Source of the DNA: G963668345 sp965206025
GTDB taxonomy: Bacteria; Acidobacteriota; Terriglobia; Bryobacterales; UBA6623
Direction of reading: 5' to 3'
DNA length: 64,000 nucleotides
Assembly (NCBI GenBank): GCA_965206025.1
Contig: CBDBIU010000005.1
Coordinates: 62,001-126,000, forward strand
Shown here: positions 51,805 through 60,572 of the stretch, piece by piece
Position numbering within the stretch: the stretch's first letter is position 1
How the letters are laid out: the number at the start of each line of letters is the position of its first letter
The notes under the pieces: generated by a model
The model's database searches: none
Told to the model about the DNA's origin: nothing
The model's input: the letters and a program-made list of their open reading frames with translations, nothing else
Made by a program: the position numbers and the translations under genes

Positions 51805-52820
51805 CGGCTTTCGAACTCAGGCACCTGTCGTTCCGTGTAGATGCGTTTGACGATTTCCTCGATGGACTCCTCGGCCATGAAGATTTCGCGAACGTCAACC
51901 TCCGCCACGACTCGGCGGATCACCTCGCCGGAGGTGTAGTTGTCACGGTTGTAGGAGAAGAGATAGGTCAGCTCGTCGATACGCTCCCGATCGACGTTCG
52001 GAAGCTCGACCTGTTCGATCGTGGCGGCCTGTTCGCGCTCCTTGAGTTCGAAGCGGATCTGATTTTGGCGCCAGAGCATACGCTTCAGGTCCGCCAGCGG
52101 CCCGTCGAAAAGGATTCGGCCCCGGTCGATGATCATCAGCCGGCTGCAAAGTTCTTCGATATCCGATAGATCGTGCGTCGTCAGAAGTATCGTGGTCCCG
52201 AAGTTACGATTGACTTCCTTCAGGAACTCGCGGATGCTCTCCTTGGCGAGCAGGTCGAGACCGATCGTCGGCTCGTCGAGAAACAACAGCGGGGGGTTGT
52301 GCAGCAGCGCGGCCACGAGGTCGCAGCGCATCCGCTCGCCGAGGCTTAGCTTTCGCACCGGCTGATGAAGATAGCGTTTGATCTCGAGGATTTCATCGAA
52401 GCGCGCCATGCGGGCTTCGTAGTCTCGGTCGCTGACGTCGTAGATTCTCTTCAGCAGACGGAATGACTCGACGACCGCAATGTCCCACCACAGTTGCGTG
52501 CGCTGGCCGAAAACGGCCCCGATCGTACGAGTGTAGGCCATGCGCTCGCGGTAGGGCGTGAACCCGTTCGCGGCGACGGACCCGGAGGTGGGGACCAAGA
52601 TGCCGGTAAGCATCTTGACGGACGTGGATTTGCCGGCGCCGTTCGGTCCGATGTAGCCCACCATTTCACCCGGCGTAAGGGTGAAGGTGACCGAGTCGAC
52701 TGCTTTCAGGCGCGAGTAGTTGCGCGCAAACAGGTCGCGGACAGCCCCCCCGAGGCCCTCCCGACGCTGAAATGTGCGGAATTCCTTGACCAGGTTGACC
52801 GCTTCGACCTGACCCAGCAT
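51801..52820 (-). CDS. ABC-2-type exporter ATP-binding protein
   Basis: A 339-residue ATPase. It has Walker A YIGPNGAGKST (58-66), a Q-loop region GAVFGQRTQLWWD, signature LSLGERMRCDL, Walker B LLFLDEPTIGLD and the switch His in ILLTTHDLSD. The C-terminal 100 or so residues (DGPLADLKRMLWRQNQIRFE onward) are an accessory domain typical of the partners of PF06182 permeases. It drives export through the downstream permease by coupled translation. Full length. Confidence 0.95.
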   Translation of the reverse strand: MLGQVEAVNLVKEFRTFQRREGLGGAVRDLFARNYSRLKAVDSVTFTLTPGEMVGYIGPNGAGKSTSVKMLTGILVPTSGSVAANGFTPYRERMAYTRTIGAVFGQRTQLWWDIAVVESFRLLKRIYDVSDRDYEARMARFDEILEIKRYLHQPVRKLSLGERMRCDLVAALLHNPPLLFLDEPTIGLDLLAKESIREFLKEVNRNFGTTILLTTHDLSDIEELCSRLMIIDRGRILFDGPLADLKRMLWRQNQIRFELKEREQAATIEQVELPNVDRERIDELTYLFSYNRDNYTSGEVIRRVVAEVDVREIFMAEESIEEIVKRIYTERQVPEFESR

Positions 52821-52909
52821 GAATGGCTCACCATTCTAGCACGGGCGTTGGCGCTGACCCGCGCCCTCGGTGTTCACCTGCGCACGGCTGGGAAAGGTCG
52901 CGGCCCGAT

Positions 52910-52931
52910 GGACCGGCGGGATCGCCGGTCC
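52910..52931. repeat. GACCGGC hairpin, copy 2
   Basis: GGACCGGCG and CGCCGGTCC pair perfectly around GGAT. Compared with 50922-50941, the closing pair next to the loop has changed from A-T to G-C on both sides. Confidence 0.65.
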
Positions 52932-52980
52932 CTACCGACGTCCCGGTCAGATCACAGCAGCAGTCGTGGCGACGTCAGTG

Positions 52981-53002
52981 GGACAAGCGATCTCGCTTGT
53001 CC
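52981..53002. repeat. 10-bp hairpin GGACAAGCGA/TCGCTTGTCC
   Basis: Perfect inverted repeat with a 2-nt spacer, 50 nt from the GACCGGC hairpin. No T-tract on either side. Related in style, not sequence, to the other hairpins. Confidence 0.55.
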
Positions 53003-53113
53003 GAGCAGCAGGGGTCGTCCAGGATCATCCCATCGTGAGCGCCGAGGGTTTCTTGGGCAAGGGAGATAGGGAGTCACTGAAGACACAAAACGTCGTGTCT
53101 GTGACTGAACAAC

Positions 53114-54082
53114 TTACTGCAGGGCGTTTTTGAAAAAAGCACAAACCTTCTGGAGAAAAGTACCGCGCATGGGGGACACTTGTTTGTGTTTGGGCCCCAT
53201 CCGGACTCCCTCGGTGTGGCCGTAACCTTTGAGAATCCACAGCTCATTTGCCGGATTTCCAGACGCAGCCTTAAGCCTGGAAGCGTGCTCAACGGGAATG
53301 ATCGGATCGTCGCTCCCGTGGATGAACAGGATAGGCCTCGGCGCGATGTTCGCGACCTGGTCCTCGGGTGCGATCGTGTCAAAGTTCAGACCATAAAGAA
53401 GCTGCCCCATCAGAGTGATTCCCGGGCTAAATACAGATACAAAAGGAAGCCATGGTATCTTGCGCTTGATTTCTCCCAACATGACATCTCGCATATCAGC
53501 GAAGGCGCTATCCGCGACGACGGCGCCAAGTTCGGGGATGGTGACGGCGGAAAGAAGCGCCGTTGCTCCTCCGTAGGACGTACCGTGGATGCCGATTCTT
53601 CCTGCTTGGAATCCCTGGCTGAGAAGGAGATCGACCGCTCCCCGAACGTCCCTCCGCTCGAGCCAGCCGAACCCGATGCGGTCGCCCCCGGAGCGCCCGC
53701 GTCCTCGCAAGTCAAAGACGAGCACATGGAAGCCGGCCTCCACATAAGCTCGCGCGATGTCGGTGTGAGCGCCGGACCAGCCGTCGGAATTGAGGCCGTG
53801 AACAAGCACAATTGCTCGATCACCTGAAGAGGGAAGCAGCCAACCTGCTAGGGGAATCTTATCCTCGGCACTCTCGAAGTGAAGTTTCTCGACCTTAAGG
53901 TCAGGGTCGGGCCCCGGCGGATTGGGCTTCGGCTGAGGTGTGACCACCAGATGCAGAATGAGGGCGCAGATCCCGAGGTACAACACTGCGGCGAGCAGCG
54001 ACCCCAAGATCGCAAACCGCAGCCATCGGCGGGTTCGGGTAACCGGAGCTCGGCGCAGAGCTGGGGGGCCTGGTCGTCTCAT
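53114..54082 (-). CDS. Membrane-anchored alpha/beta hydrolase
   Basis: 322 residues. A single N-terminal helix (about 20-48) anchors it, with the enzyme on the outer side of the inner membrane. The nucleophile Ser169 lies in GTSYGG, the acid is in FIHGSDDPIIP, the His is in GYGHTEG, and an oxyanion-like VLVHGLNSDG is near 95. FDLRGRGRSGGDRIGFG is typical of BAAT/Abhydrolase-type esterases. Substrate unknown. It lies 78 nt downstream of DUF3999 and may share its operon. Confidence 0.88.
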   Translation of the reverse strand: MRRPGPPALRRAPVTRTRRWLRFAILGSLLAAVLYLGICALILHLVVTPQPKPNPPGPDPDLKVEKLHFESAEDKIPLAGWLLPSSGDRAIVLVHGLNSDGWSGAHTDIARAYVEAGFHVLVFDLRGRGRSGGDRIGFGWLERRDVRGAVDLLLSQGFQAGRIGIHGTSYGGATALLSAVTIPELGAVVADSAFADMRDVMLGEIKRKIPWLPFVSVFSPGITLMGQLLYGLNFDTIAPEDQVANIAPRPILFIHGSDDPIIPVEHASRLKAASGNPANELWILKGYGHTEGVRMGPKHKQVSPMRGTFLQKVCAFFKNALQ

Positions 54083-54160
54083 ATGGTCGGCTTACCGGCC
54101 GGTACTGCCACATGCTGGGCGCTCAAACGTTCCCCTCGCCATCGCCCCGGACAACCGGCT

Positions 54161-56314
54161 TTACGTCGGCTCGCGGCGGGCGAGCCGGAGGGTCAGCACC
54201 GTCAAGAACACGACGGCTATTCCGATCGCCACCCACAGCACCGCTTGCTGAGCTCCCCGCTCGGTTGCCAGGCGGGAGGCGGGCGTGAAGTCCGGGTTCG
54301 CTTGCAGCGGCTCGGTCGCCGCCTCGGAGCTTTCGACCGCCAGCACGACATCCCTCACCCTCGCCAGCTCATAGGTCGGCGCCGCGGCCTCGGGATTGCC
54401 GATCAGCAGGGAGTAGGTCCCCTCAGGCGCCGCGAAGAATACTTCCGTCGCCGGGAAGCGCGCAAGGACTTGCTGGAACGTGAGGGGCGCGTCGTCGCCG
54501 TCTTCAATGATCAGCTCGAGTGAATCGACTCTAGCCGGCTTGAAGGCGATTCTTATCGGGCCGGAGTCGCCTCTTCCGCGCACAAGGCGGCTACGAGCCA
54601 AGACCGGCTCGTCTTCGTCGCGGGTGGCCCTCAGTTCGAAAGCACGGTCGAAAAACGGCACGGAAGTCAGCAAACTAACCTGATCGATCTTGGCGGGAGT
54701 GACGGGGAGCCGCAATTGATAGCGAGACTTTCCGTCCTCGGACTCGGGTCCTTCCATCCCCAGCCCGACCGACTCGTGCCCCGCGTTCGAGTCGAGCAAA
54801 TAGGCTCGCTGCCGGGATTGATCGTCGACGATCCGCAAGTCGGCCAGGTCGTCACGCGCTTGCGCCAAATCTTCAATCCCCAGCCTGAGCCGAACCAGGC
54901 CTTCCGGCGACGGCTTGGCCAGTAGACGGCGTTGGTGGGTATAGGGTCGAGTATCGATCTCCGCTCCGGGCCGCATAGCAAAGGTCAGAATGGGCGAAGC
55001 GTCAAAGGCGGGATTGGGGCCGATCGCGCCGAGCCGCGCGGGCGCGAAGCTTCCTTCTCGCGACCCGCCGCGCGTCCCGTCCCATTCGTTAGGCAGGGAG
55101 TTCCAAAGTTCGGCCAGATCGTAGCGGGGACGGTGGGCTCGGCCGCCACCGAAATAGAGTGTCCCGGACGGCTCGGCCCGGCCAAGGCTCTCGAGCGCAA
55201 AAATCAGCGCCGGCCGCCTGACGATGGCGCTGAACTTTACCTGTTCGAGGGCCGGGCTGTCGCCGTCATGGATCACCACCCGCAGCCGATCCCCGCGGAC
55301 CGACGACAAGCGAACTTCCAACTCCTCCACGGTCGTTACGGCCGGGATGCGAAACACGGTTCCACGGCCCACGACGGCGTTCGTTGCTCCGGGCCCTTCG
55401 TCCCACACCTCTACCTTGCGATTCAGTGAGCGGGTGTCGGTCGCAATCCGGAGAGCAAAGGGAACCAGGCCCCGCGGTCGATGAAGCTCCACGACGGTGC
55501 GGCCGTCTGACTGCTGACGGCTCGCCTCCGTGAGCTCGACGAGCACCCGATCTTTCGACACCGTGCGGGAGTTTTCAAAGCGGAAAGCGGGCTCCAGGAA
55601 GAAGCCGTCTTCTCCTTCCAGTGTGACAATCAGGCGCTCCATGGTTCGGTCGGGCAACGTAAGCCGCGTCTTCTCGCGCCCCAGGCTGCGAAGCCGGAAG
55701 ACGGAGCCGCCCTCGACCAGCTTGATCTCGGCCCCGTTTCTCAGCCGAGCCGTGATGCTCACGCGTCGCACAAAGCTCGGGCGGCTGCCGCCCAACACGA
55801 GGTCCCAAGTCCCGGTTTGCGAGGGTTCGGTCGGCGCCGACAGTTCGTAGGTTTCTCTTTGTCGGGGGGGTCCGGTGGACCGCTCAACGGTCCGGCGCTC
55901 AACCTCCAGCAATTCGGGCGTAAAGCCTTGCCGAACTTCGACCTCGGTCTGCGAACCCGAATCACTGTCAATCAGATAGGGGACCTGTCTCCCGCCCGCT
56001 TCGAGAATGCGCAGATCCGAAAGGTCCGCACGGCACGCCGCGAGTACTTCCGCGGGGAGTTCGAGGCGCGACAGGCGGCTGCTTTCTACATAGATGTCGG
56101 CCCGCGAAGGAAACAGCGGCCTGAGGCCGGTGGGTTGCGCCGACGAGTCCACGGGCAGCGCCAAGGTCAACACGAACAGGCAGGCGGCCGAAACTATCGA
56201 GGCTCGCAAAATACAGCGACTTTGGAACACGGGCACAGCATGCTGCGCCCCTACGGTCTGAACACGGGCCATGTCGCCATAATTTGCGAGACTCAGTAAG
56301 TTGCGTAAGTTCAA
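54161..56314 (-). CDS. DUF3999 exported protein with a repeat-derived N-terminus
   Basis: A 717-residue DUF3999 protein: a long beta-rich periplasmic part (YVESSRLSRLELPAEVLAAC, DLSDLRILEAGGRQVPYLID, DDLADLRIVDDQSRQRAYLL) and a C-terminal membrane helix (AVLWVAIGIAVVFLTVLTLR). The frame opens with TTG at 56314, overlapping the DUF2339 stop by 4 nt behind GGAGGGAG. Residues 8-39 or so are encoded by the CATG-palindrome element. The hydrophobic signal IVSAACLFVLTLALP lies after it. Alternative starts are ATG 56272 and TTG 56209. Paired with DUF2339 in many genomes; function unknown. Confidence 0.85.
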   Translation of the reverse strand: MNLRNLLSLANYGDMARVQTVGAQHAVPVFQSRCILRASIVSAACLFVLTLALPVDSSAQPTGLRPLFPSRADIYVESSRLSRLELPAEVLAACRADLSDLRILEAGGRQVPYLIDSDSGSQTEVEVRQGFTPELLEVERRTVERSTGPPRQRETYELSAPTEPSQTGTWDLVLGGSRPSFVRRVSITARLRNGAEIKLVEGGSVFRLRSLGREKTRLTLPDRTMERLIVTLEGEDGFFLEPAFRFENSRTVSKDRVLVELTEASRQQSDGRTVVELHRPRGLVPFALRIATDTRSLNRKVEVWDEGPGATNAVVGRGTVFRIPAVTTVEELEVRLSSVRGDRLRVVIHDGDSPALEQVKFSAIVRRPALIFALESLGRAEPSGTLYFGGGRAHRPRYDLAELWNSLPNEWDGTRGGSREGSFAPARLGAIGPNPAFDASPILTFAMRPGAEIDTRPYTHQRRLLAKPSPEGLVRLRLGIEDLAQARDDLADLRIVDDQSRQRAYLLDSNAGHESVGLGMEGPESEDGKSRYQLRLPVTPAKIDQVSLLTSVPFFDRAFELRATRDEDEPVLARSRLVRGRGDSGPIRIAFKPARVDSLELIIEDGDDAPLTFQQVLARFPATEVFFAAPEGTYSLLIGNPEAAAPTYELARVRDVVLAVESSEAATEPLQANPDFTPASRLATERGAQQAVLWVAIGIAVVFLTVLTLRLARREPT
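56195..56298 (-). repeat. CATG-palindrome element, copy 3, inside the DUF3999 gene
   Basis: The minus strand starts TGAGTCTCGCAAATTATGGC and ends TTTTGCGAGCCTCGATAG. The palindrome at 56231-56250 has one mismatch (GCGC for GTGC). The element lies within the first 40 codons of the DUF3999 gene without breaking the frame. Confidence 0.85.
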
Positions 56315-59300
56315 TCTCCCTCCGACGAGCTTTTGCGGAAAACGAAGCGCTGGTAGGCCAGCGACACGGCAATGAGGCTAAACGCCAGGCCGACAAGGGA
56401 CCCGACGCGATAGAGGTCCTCGAGTTCGCCGAGATCGTGCAGGAAGACCTTGCCGATGGTGAGCACAAGGAAACCGAGGCTGACCCATCGCAGCCCGACG
56501 CTGTTGCGGGAAACGCCGATGCCGAGAAGGAGCAGCGCGTAGACGGCCCAGGCCAGCGACAGAGTCAGATCCCGCGCCGCCATGTGTTCCAAAGAGATGG
56601 TGAGCTGAGATCCGGTCGAGAAGAAATCAAAGATCGTCAGGTTGATCCAAACAAATACGACCAAGGTCGCCGCCAGGCTGCAACTGATGGCCCCGAGCGG
56701 GTACCACGCCAAAGCGTAAATCGGCTCTTCCCATTCCAAGAGGCGCTCCAGCTCGAGCTTGTACAAATTCCAAGCGGAGCCGAGCAGCGCGGCCGCCGGG
56801 ATCAAGTAGGTGTACATCAGCCAATTGAAAATCGGTACGCTCGAAGAGGGATGGTAGTCGAGGATCCACGGGTTGGCCACCAGCCGTACGGTGACGACGG
56901 CCAAAAGCGTCAGGCCGAAGTATTTCAGTCCGGCGTGATCGAGGCGCTTCCAAAGGGCGGTAAGCGCCAAGCCTTGTAGAGCCCAACCGAGAGTGATCCA
57001 TTCCTCTTCGAGTTGCAGAGGTATCGCTATGCTGAGGAAGCCCATGGCGGCGGCCGAGAACCACACCAGCCCGCGCTTTCGCATCGCGGTATCGAGCAGC
57101 CCTTGCTGTCGCGCCCGAAAGGCGGCGCCGAGAGACAGCGCGGCCAGGGCGATGGGCAGCAGCGCGATCGCCTCCGAACCGAAGCGGATTTCAAAAAGCC
57201 GCTTCAGCGACAAGAACCACGCCGGCCCGGCCAACGCCGCGGCGCGCCATGCCCATTGCTCCCCGGCGAGGCTAGTGCGGGCCAGGAAGGGCCACCAGGA
57301 AAACAGAACGACGGCGAGAGCTTGGAAGGCGAAGGCCTGAAGCGCCGTGTCGGGAGCCGCTCGCAACGCGGGATACTCGCTCGTCCACATGAAATGCCCC
57401 AGCGCCAGCAGCAGCATTCCCGCGAAATACCAGCCTCCCGACGGGAGCCGGGTGGCAGCCAGCGCGACGAGCCCCGCTAATAGAATAGTCGTGGCCAAGT
57501 AGAGAACTGGGGCAACGCTCGGGTCGGCGGCCTCGCTCCACAAGAAAACAAGAACCGTAGCGGCGAAAACGGCGGAGGCGATATTCGCCCAGCGTTGCGC
57601 CTTCGCGTCTTTTCGGCTGAGCGCCAAAGTCTGGAAGGCCACGGCGACCGCCAAGACCAAGGCGAAATAGACTGCGGCCGCCGGAAATTCCGAGCTCTCC
57701 CGGTGGGCCACGAAAAACAGCGAAAACCCGAGGCCGAGGCCCAGAGCGGCCAACCCTTGTCTGTACTCTTCCCCCGCCACGTCGGACTGGCGAACCAGCA
57801 AGCCCGCGAGTCCAAGCCATCCGCAAAACCAAGGCCAGAAGGAAGCTGACACGGCCCAAAGCGGAGCCGCGATGAGCAGCACGAAGAAGCCGCCGGCCGT
57901 GATGAGTGTTCCTGGGGAAACTTCCGAGGGCCGTTGCTCTCGGGAACGATACCAATCCCACTCCAAGAACACGTGATAGGCTAGCGCGAGCGCGAGGCAC
58001 ACGCCCACGGCTTCCCAAGCGCTCGCGGTCGTCCGTTCGGCGCGGAGCAGCCACACAAGAACGACGGCGACACTGCCCGACGCCGCGCCCGCGGAGAGCA
58101 GCGGAAAACTCTGCACCCTACTGAGCCATCCGGCGACGATTGACAGCAGGAGCAACAAGGCCCCCACGGGGTAGAGATGCGGGCCGAGCTCGGCGTTGCC
58201 GGCGAAGTAAAGCGCGAAAGCGAAGGGCAGCAACACCGCGGCGACTTGCGTGGTTCGCCAAGTTTGCCGTTCGTGTTCATCCTGCTCGCCCCCTAGGGAG
58301 AGGCGTCCCGCGATCGCGTAGAAGAGCCCGAACACCGCGAGAATGCCGAGTCCGAGTAACGTCCGTTCCGGCCCCATGCGAACGAAGATCCACGCGAATT
58401 GGTAAAAGACGGTGCCGGCGAGGCTGAGCACCATCAGGACAGGCCAGCGCCGATAACGCGCCAGCGACACCAGACCCACGTCGAGCAATAAGATGTAGGC
58501 GAAAAGGCCGATCGGGTTGTCCTGGCCGGTGGAAAGAAGCAGCGGGGTGGCGAAGCCCCCGATCAGCCCCAGCAAGGCGATATCTCGGGCGTGGTGGCGC
58601 CAGGAAAGCAAGCCGCATGCCGCCGTCACCAGGATCATGAAAGCGAAGCCGAGTCCCGAGCCAATGAGATCGTAAAGAATACGAGCGGCCCAGATCGAGG
58701 CGTAAAGGATAACGATGCCCGATCCCGCCAGAGCGTTGGCCGTCGTCCGATACTCGCGCCTCAGTTTTTCCGAGAGAAGGATCGACCCGGCGCCGGCCAA
58801 AAAGCCCAGAGCCACTCGCACCGGCGGCGGAATGAGGCCGTGCTCGATCGAGTATTGAAGGAACAGAAGGGCCGCCACCGCCATGACGATTCCGCCTAGT
58901 AGGGCGGCGCCGCGGATGCCAATCCATTGTTCCCAGTCGATCCCGGCAGGGCCGCCCGGGGGGCCCGGTGGAGTCAGCGGCGACGGCTCGACGGGAGGCG
59001 GGGGTCCCTCCCCTTCACCAGTAGCCGGCTCGGGATGCACGCCCGCCGGGGGCGCCTCGGAAGAGGGCTCCGAAGGATGGATACGAGGTGCCGTCGGGGG
59101 CTGAGCCGTTGGCGGCGGGGCTGGGGATTCAGGCTGAGCGGAAACCGGCACCGGCGGGGCGTCGGCCGGGGCCGCTGCCGGAGCCTCAGCCCGCGGACCC
59201 TCCTTCTGCTCGCTGATCTTGAGCGCCGCCCGTAGCTCAGACACTTCGCGCTCGAGATTCTTGATTCGATCGAGGAGGATGGAGCGCAGATTGCCGAGTT

Positions 59301-59418
59301 CGAACGTCAGCTCGGAAATACGGCTGCGATTGTCTTGGGTGCGCCCCTTGGCCCGGCTCAGGCTGATGCCGAAGGCCGCGGCAAGCCCGACAACAACTAG
59401 GAATAAGAAAACATTCAT
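56311..59418 (-). CDS. DUF2339 polytopic membrane protein
   Basis: 1035 residues. An N-terminal helix is followed by a coiled coil (ISELTFELGNLRSILLDRIK, LEREVSELRAALKISEQK) and a Pro-rich linker (about 75-165). Then come roughly 25-28 hydrophobic helices beginning WEQWIGIRGAALLGGIVMAV, with LLSEKLRREYRTTANALAGS, GLIGGFATPLLLSTGQDNPI and C-terminal GKVFLHDLGELEDLYRVGSL. These are hallmarks of DUF2339, a widespread membrane protein of unknown role, often found beside DUF3999. Full length. Confidence 0.9.
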   Translation of the reverse strand: MNVFLFLVVVGLAAAFGISLSRAKGRTQDNRSRISELTFELGNLRSILLDRIKNLEREVSELRAALKISEQKEGPRAEAPAAAPADAPPVPVSAQPESPAPPPTAQPPTAPRIHPSEPSSEAPPAGVHPEPATGEGEGPPPPVEPSPLTPPGPPGGPAGIDWEQWIGIRGAALLGGIVMAVAALLFLQYSIEHGLIPPPVRVALGFLAGAGSILLSEKLRREYRTTANALAGSGIVILYASIWAARILYDLIGSGLGFAFMILVTAACGLLSWRHHARDIALLGLIGGFATPLLLSTGQDNPIGLFAYILLLDVGLVSLARYRRWPVLMVLSLAGTVFYQFAWIFVRMGPERTLLGLGILAVFGLFYAIAGRLSLGGEQDEHERQTWRTTQVAAVLLPFAFALYFAGNAELGPHLYPVGALLLLLSIVAGWLSRVQSFPLLSAGAASGSVAVVLVWLLRAERTTASAWEAVGVCLALALAYHVFLEWDWYRSREQRPSEVSPGTLITAGGFFVLLIAAPLWAVSASFWPWFCGWLGLAGLLVRQSDVAGEEYRQGLAALGLGLGFSLFFVAHRESSEFPAAAVYFALVLAVAVAFQTLALSRKDAKAQRWANIASAVFAATVLVFLWSEAADPSVAPVLYLATTILLAGLVALAATRLPSGGWYFAGMLLLALGHFMWTSEYPALRAAPDTALQAFAFQALAVVLFSWWPFLARTSLAGEQWAWRAAALAGPAWFLSLKRLFEIRFGSEAIALLPIALAALSLGAAFRARQQGLLDTAMRKRGLVWFSAAAMGFLSIAIPLQLEEEWITLGWALQGLALTALWKRLDHAGLKYFGLTLLAVVTVRLVANPWILDYHPSSSVPIFNWLMYTYLIPAAALLGSAWNLYKLELERLLEWEEPIYALAWYPLGAISCSLAATLVVFVWINLTIFDFFSTGSQLTISLEHMAARDLTLSLAWAVYALLLLGIGVSRNSVGLRWVSLGFLVLTIGKVFLHDLGELEDLYRVGSLVGLAFSLIAVSLAYQRFVFRKSSSEGD

Positions 59419-59488
59419 AACGGGTACCCTATATTAAGTCAACTGCACACGGACCACGTGCGGCTTCTCTCACCTTTTCGCGCGAACT

Positions 59489-60529
59489 CTACCTCACAAC
59501 GGCCAACTCTTCGATGACGTTTTCCATTCCTGTCACAAGACGAGCCAGCCGATCGTAATCGATCTTATCCGGGGTGTCCGAGGCCGCGTGGTAGTGCGGA
59601 TAGCGAAACGGCGCGGTATCGGTCACCATCGCGCCGGGGTAGCCCGCCTGCCAAAACGACCAGTGGTCGGACCAGTCGACACCCGGGAGTGACCCAAACG
59701 TCGCTGCGCCCTCGGAGGGGAATCTCGTCGATTCACGAAAAGACCGAATGACCTTTCGCACCAGCCTGCGCGACGAGGTATCGCCGACGACGGCCGCGAA
59801 GTCGCCTGTCGAGGGATAGAAAAAGCCGAAGGGGACTGGGTAGTTCTGGCTGCCGAGCTCGTCCGAATAGTATCCGATGGTCTCGATGCTCAACATGGCG
59901 ACGACGTTTTCTTGCCGCTGTTTGCAACGCCTCGCATAAACCAAACTTCCCATCGACGCCGTTTGAAAGTAGGGCGGCTCCTCATTCACGAAAGCCACGA
60001 ACCGCAGCGTTCGCCCCGACCTGTTGCCGGCAAAAGAGCGTGCGAGGGCGAGCACGGCGGCGATACCCGTGGCGTTGTCGTTCGCGCCGGGAGAGCCTTC
60101 GACCGAATCGTAATGTGCCCCGACGACGACAATTTCCTCCGCTTTCTCGCTGCCCGCGATCTCGGCGATGAGATTGGCGCAGGCGAGGGGCTGTTCGGGA
60201 ACTTTGCTTAAGCCGAAGATCGAGCGTGGGGCTACGTCGTACGTCTGTCGCTCCACATTGCCGTAGCCCGCCTGTTCGAAGCCCTGCTCGAAGCTATGCT
60301 GCACGTAGTCCGCCGCCTCGCTCAGCGCGGTGTAGTGAATCATGTTGCGCTCGCCCATCTCACGAGCCAACTTCTCGACGTGCCGCCGCAGCTCGTCGCG
60401 AAGCGTTTCTTCGGCGCGGGTCAAAGGCGGCAGTGGTCCCTGGTAGCTCTTGCCGGGCATGCGGATCATGAAGGCCCAGCAGCCGAAGCCGAGAACGACG
60501 ACGATGCCGATGAAAAAGAGTGGTTTCAT
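59489..60529 (-). CDS. M28-family metallopeptidase (exported or anchored)
   Basis: 346 residues with an N-terminal hydrophobic anchor (about 4-23). The M28 zinc set is visible as His139 (VGAHYDS), Asp151 (GANDNATG), the catalytic pair Glu183-Glu184 (NEEPP) and a final His in RYPHYHAASDTPD, with a further acidic ligand probably in the SIETIG region. These enzymes are aminopeptidases or related amide hydrolases such as glutaminyl cyclase-like proteins. It is the last gene of a four-hydrolase run, 43 nt after DUF2817. Confidence 0.92.
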   Translation of the reverse strand: MKPLFFIGIVVVLGFGCWAFMIRMPGKSYQGPLPPLTRAEETLRDELRRHVEKLAREMGERNMIHYTALSEAADYVQHSFEQGFEQAGYGNVERQTYDVAPRSIFGLSKVPEQPLACANLIAEIAGSEKAEEIVVVGAHYDSVEGSPGANDNATGIAAVLALARSFAGNRSGRTLRFVAFVNEEPPYFQTASMGSLVYARRCKQRQENVVAMLSIETIGYYSDELGSQNYPVPFGFFYPSTGDFAAVVGDTSSRRLVRKVIRSFRESTRFPSEGAATFGSLPGVDWSDHWSFWQAGYPGAMVTDTAPFRYPHYHAASDTPDKIDYDRLARLVTGMENVIEELAVVR

Positions 60530-60572
60530 TTCTTGCGATTAGTATGGCCGGCGCCTTCTGGACTTTGACCCT

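Larger units (their letters stand above)
52821..53113. other. Intergenic stretch with two perfect hairpins
   Basis: It carries stem-loops at 52910-52931 and 52981-53002 in the gap upstream of the ABC operon and downstream of the alpha/beta hydrolase gene. Promoter boxes were not recognised. Confidence 0.5.
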
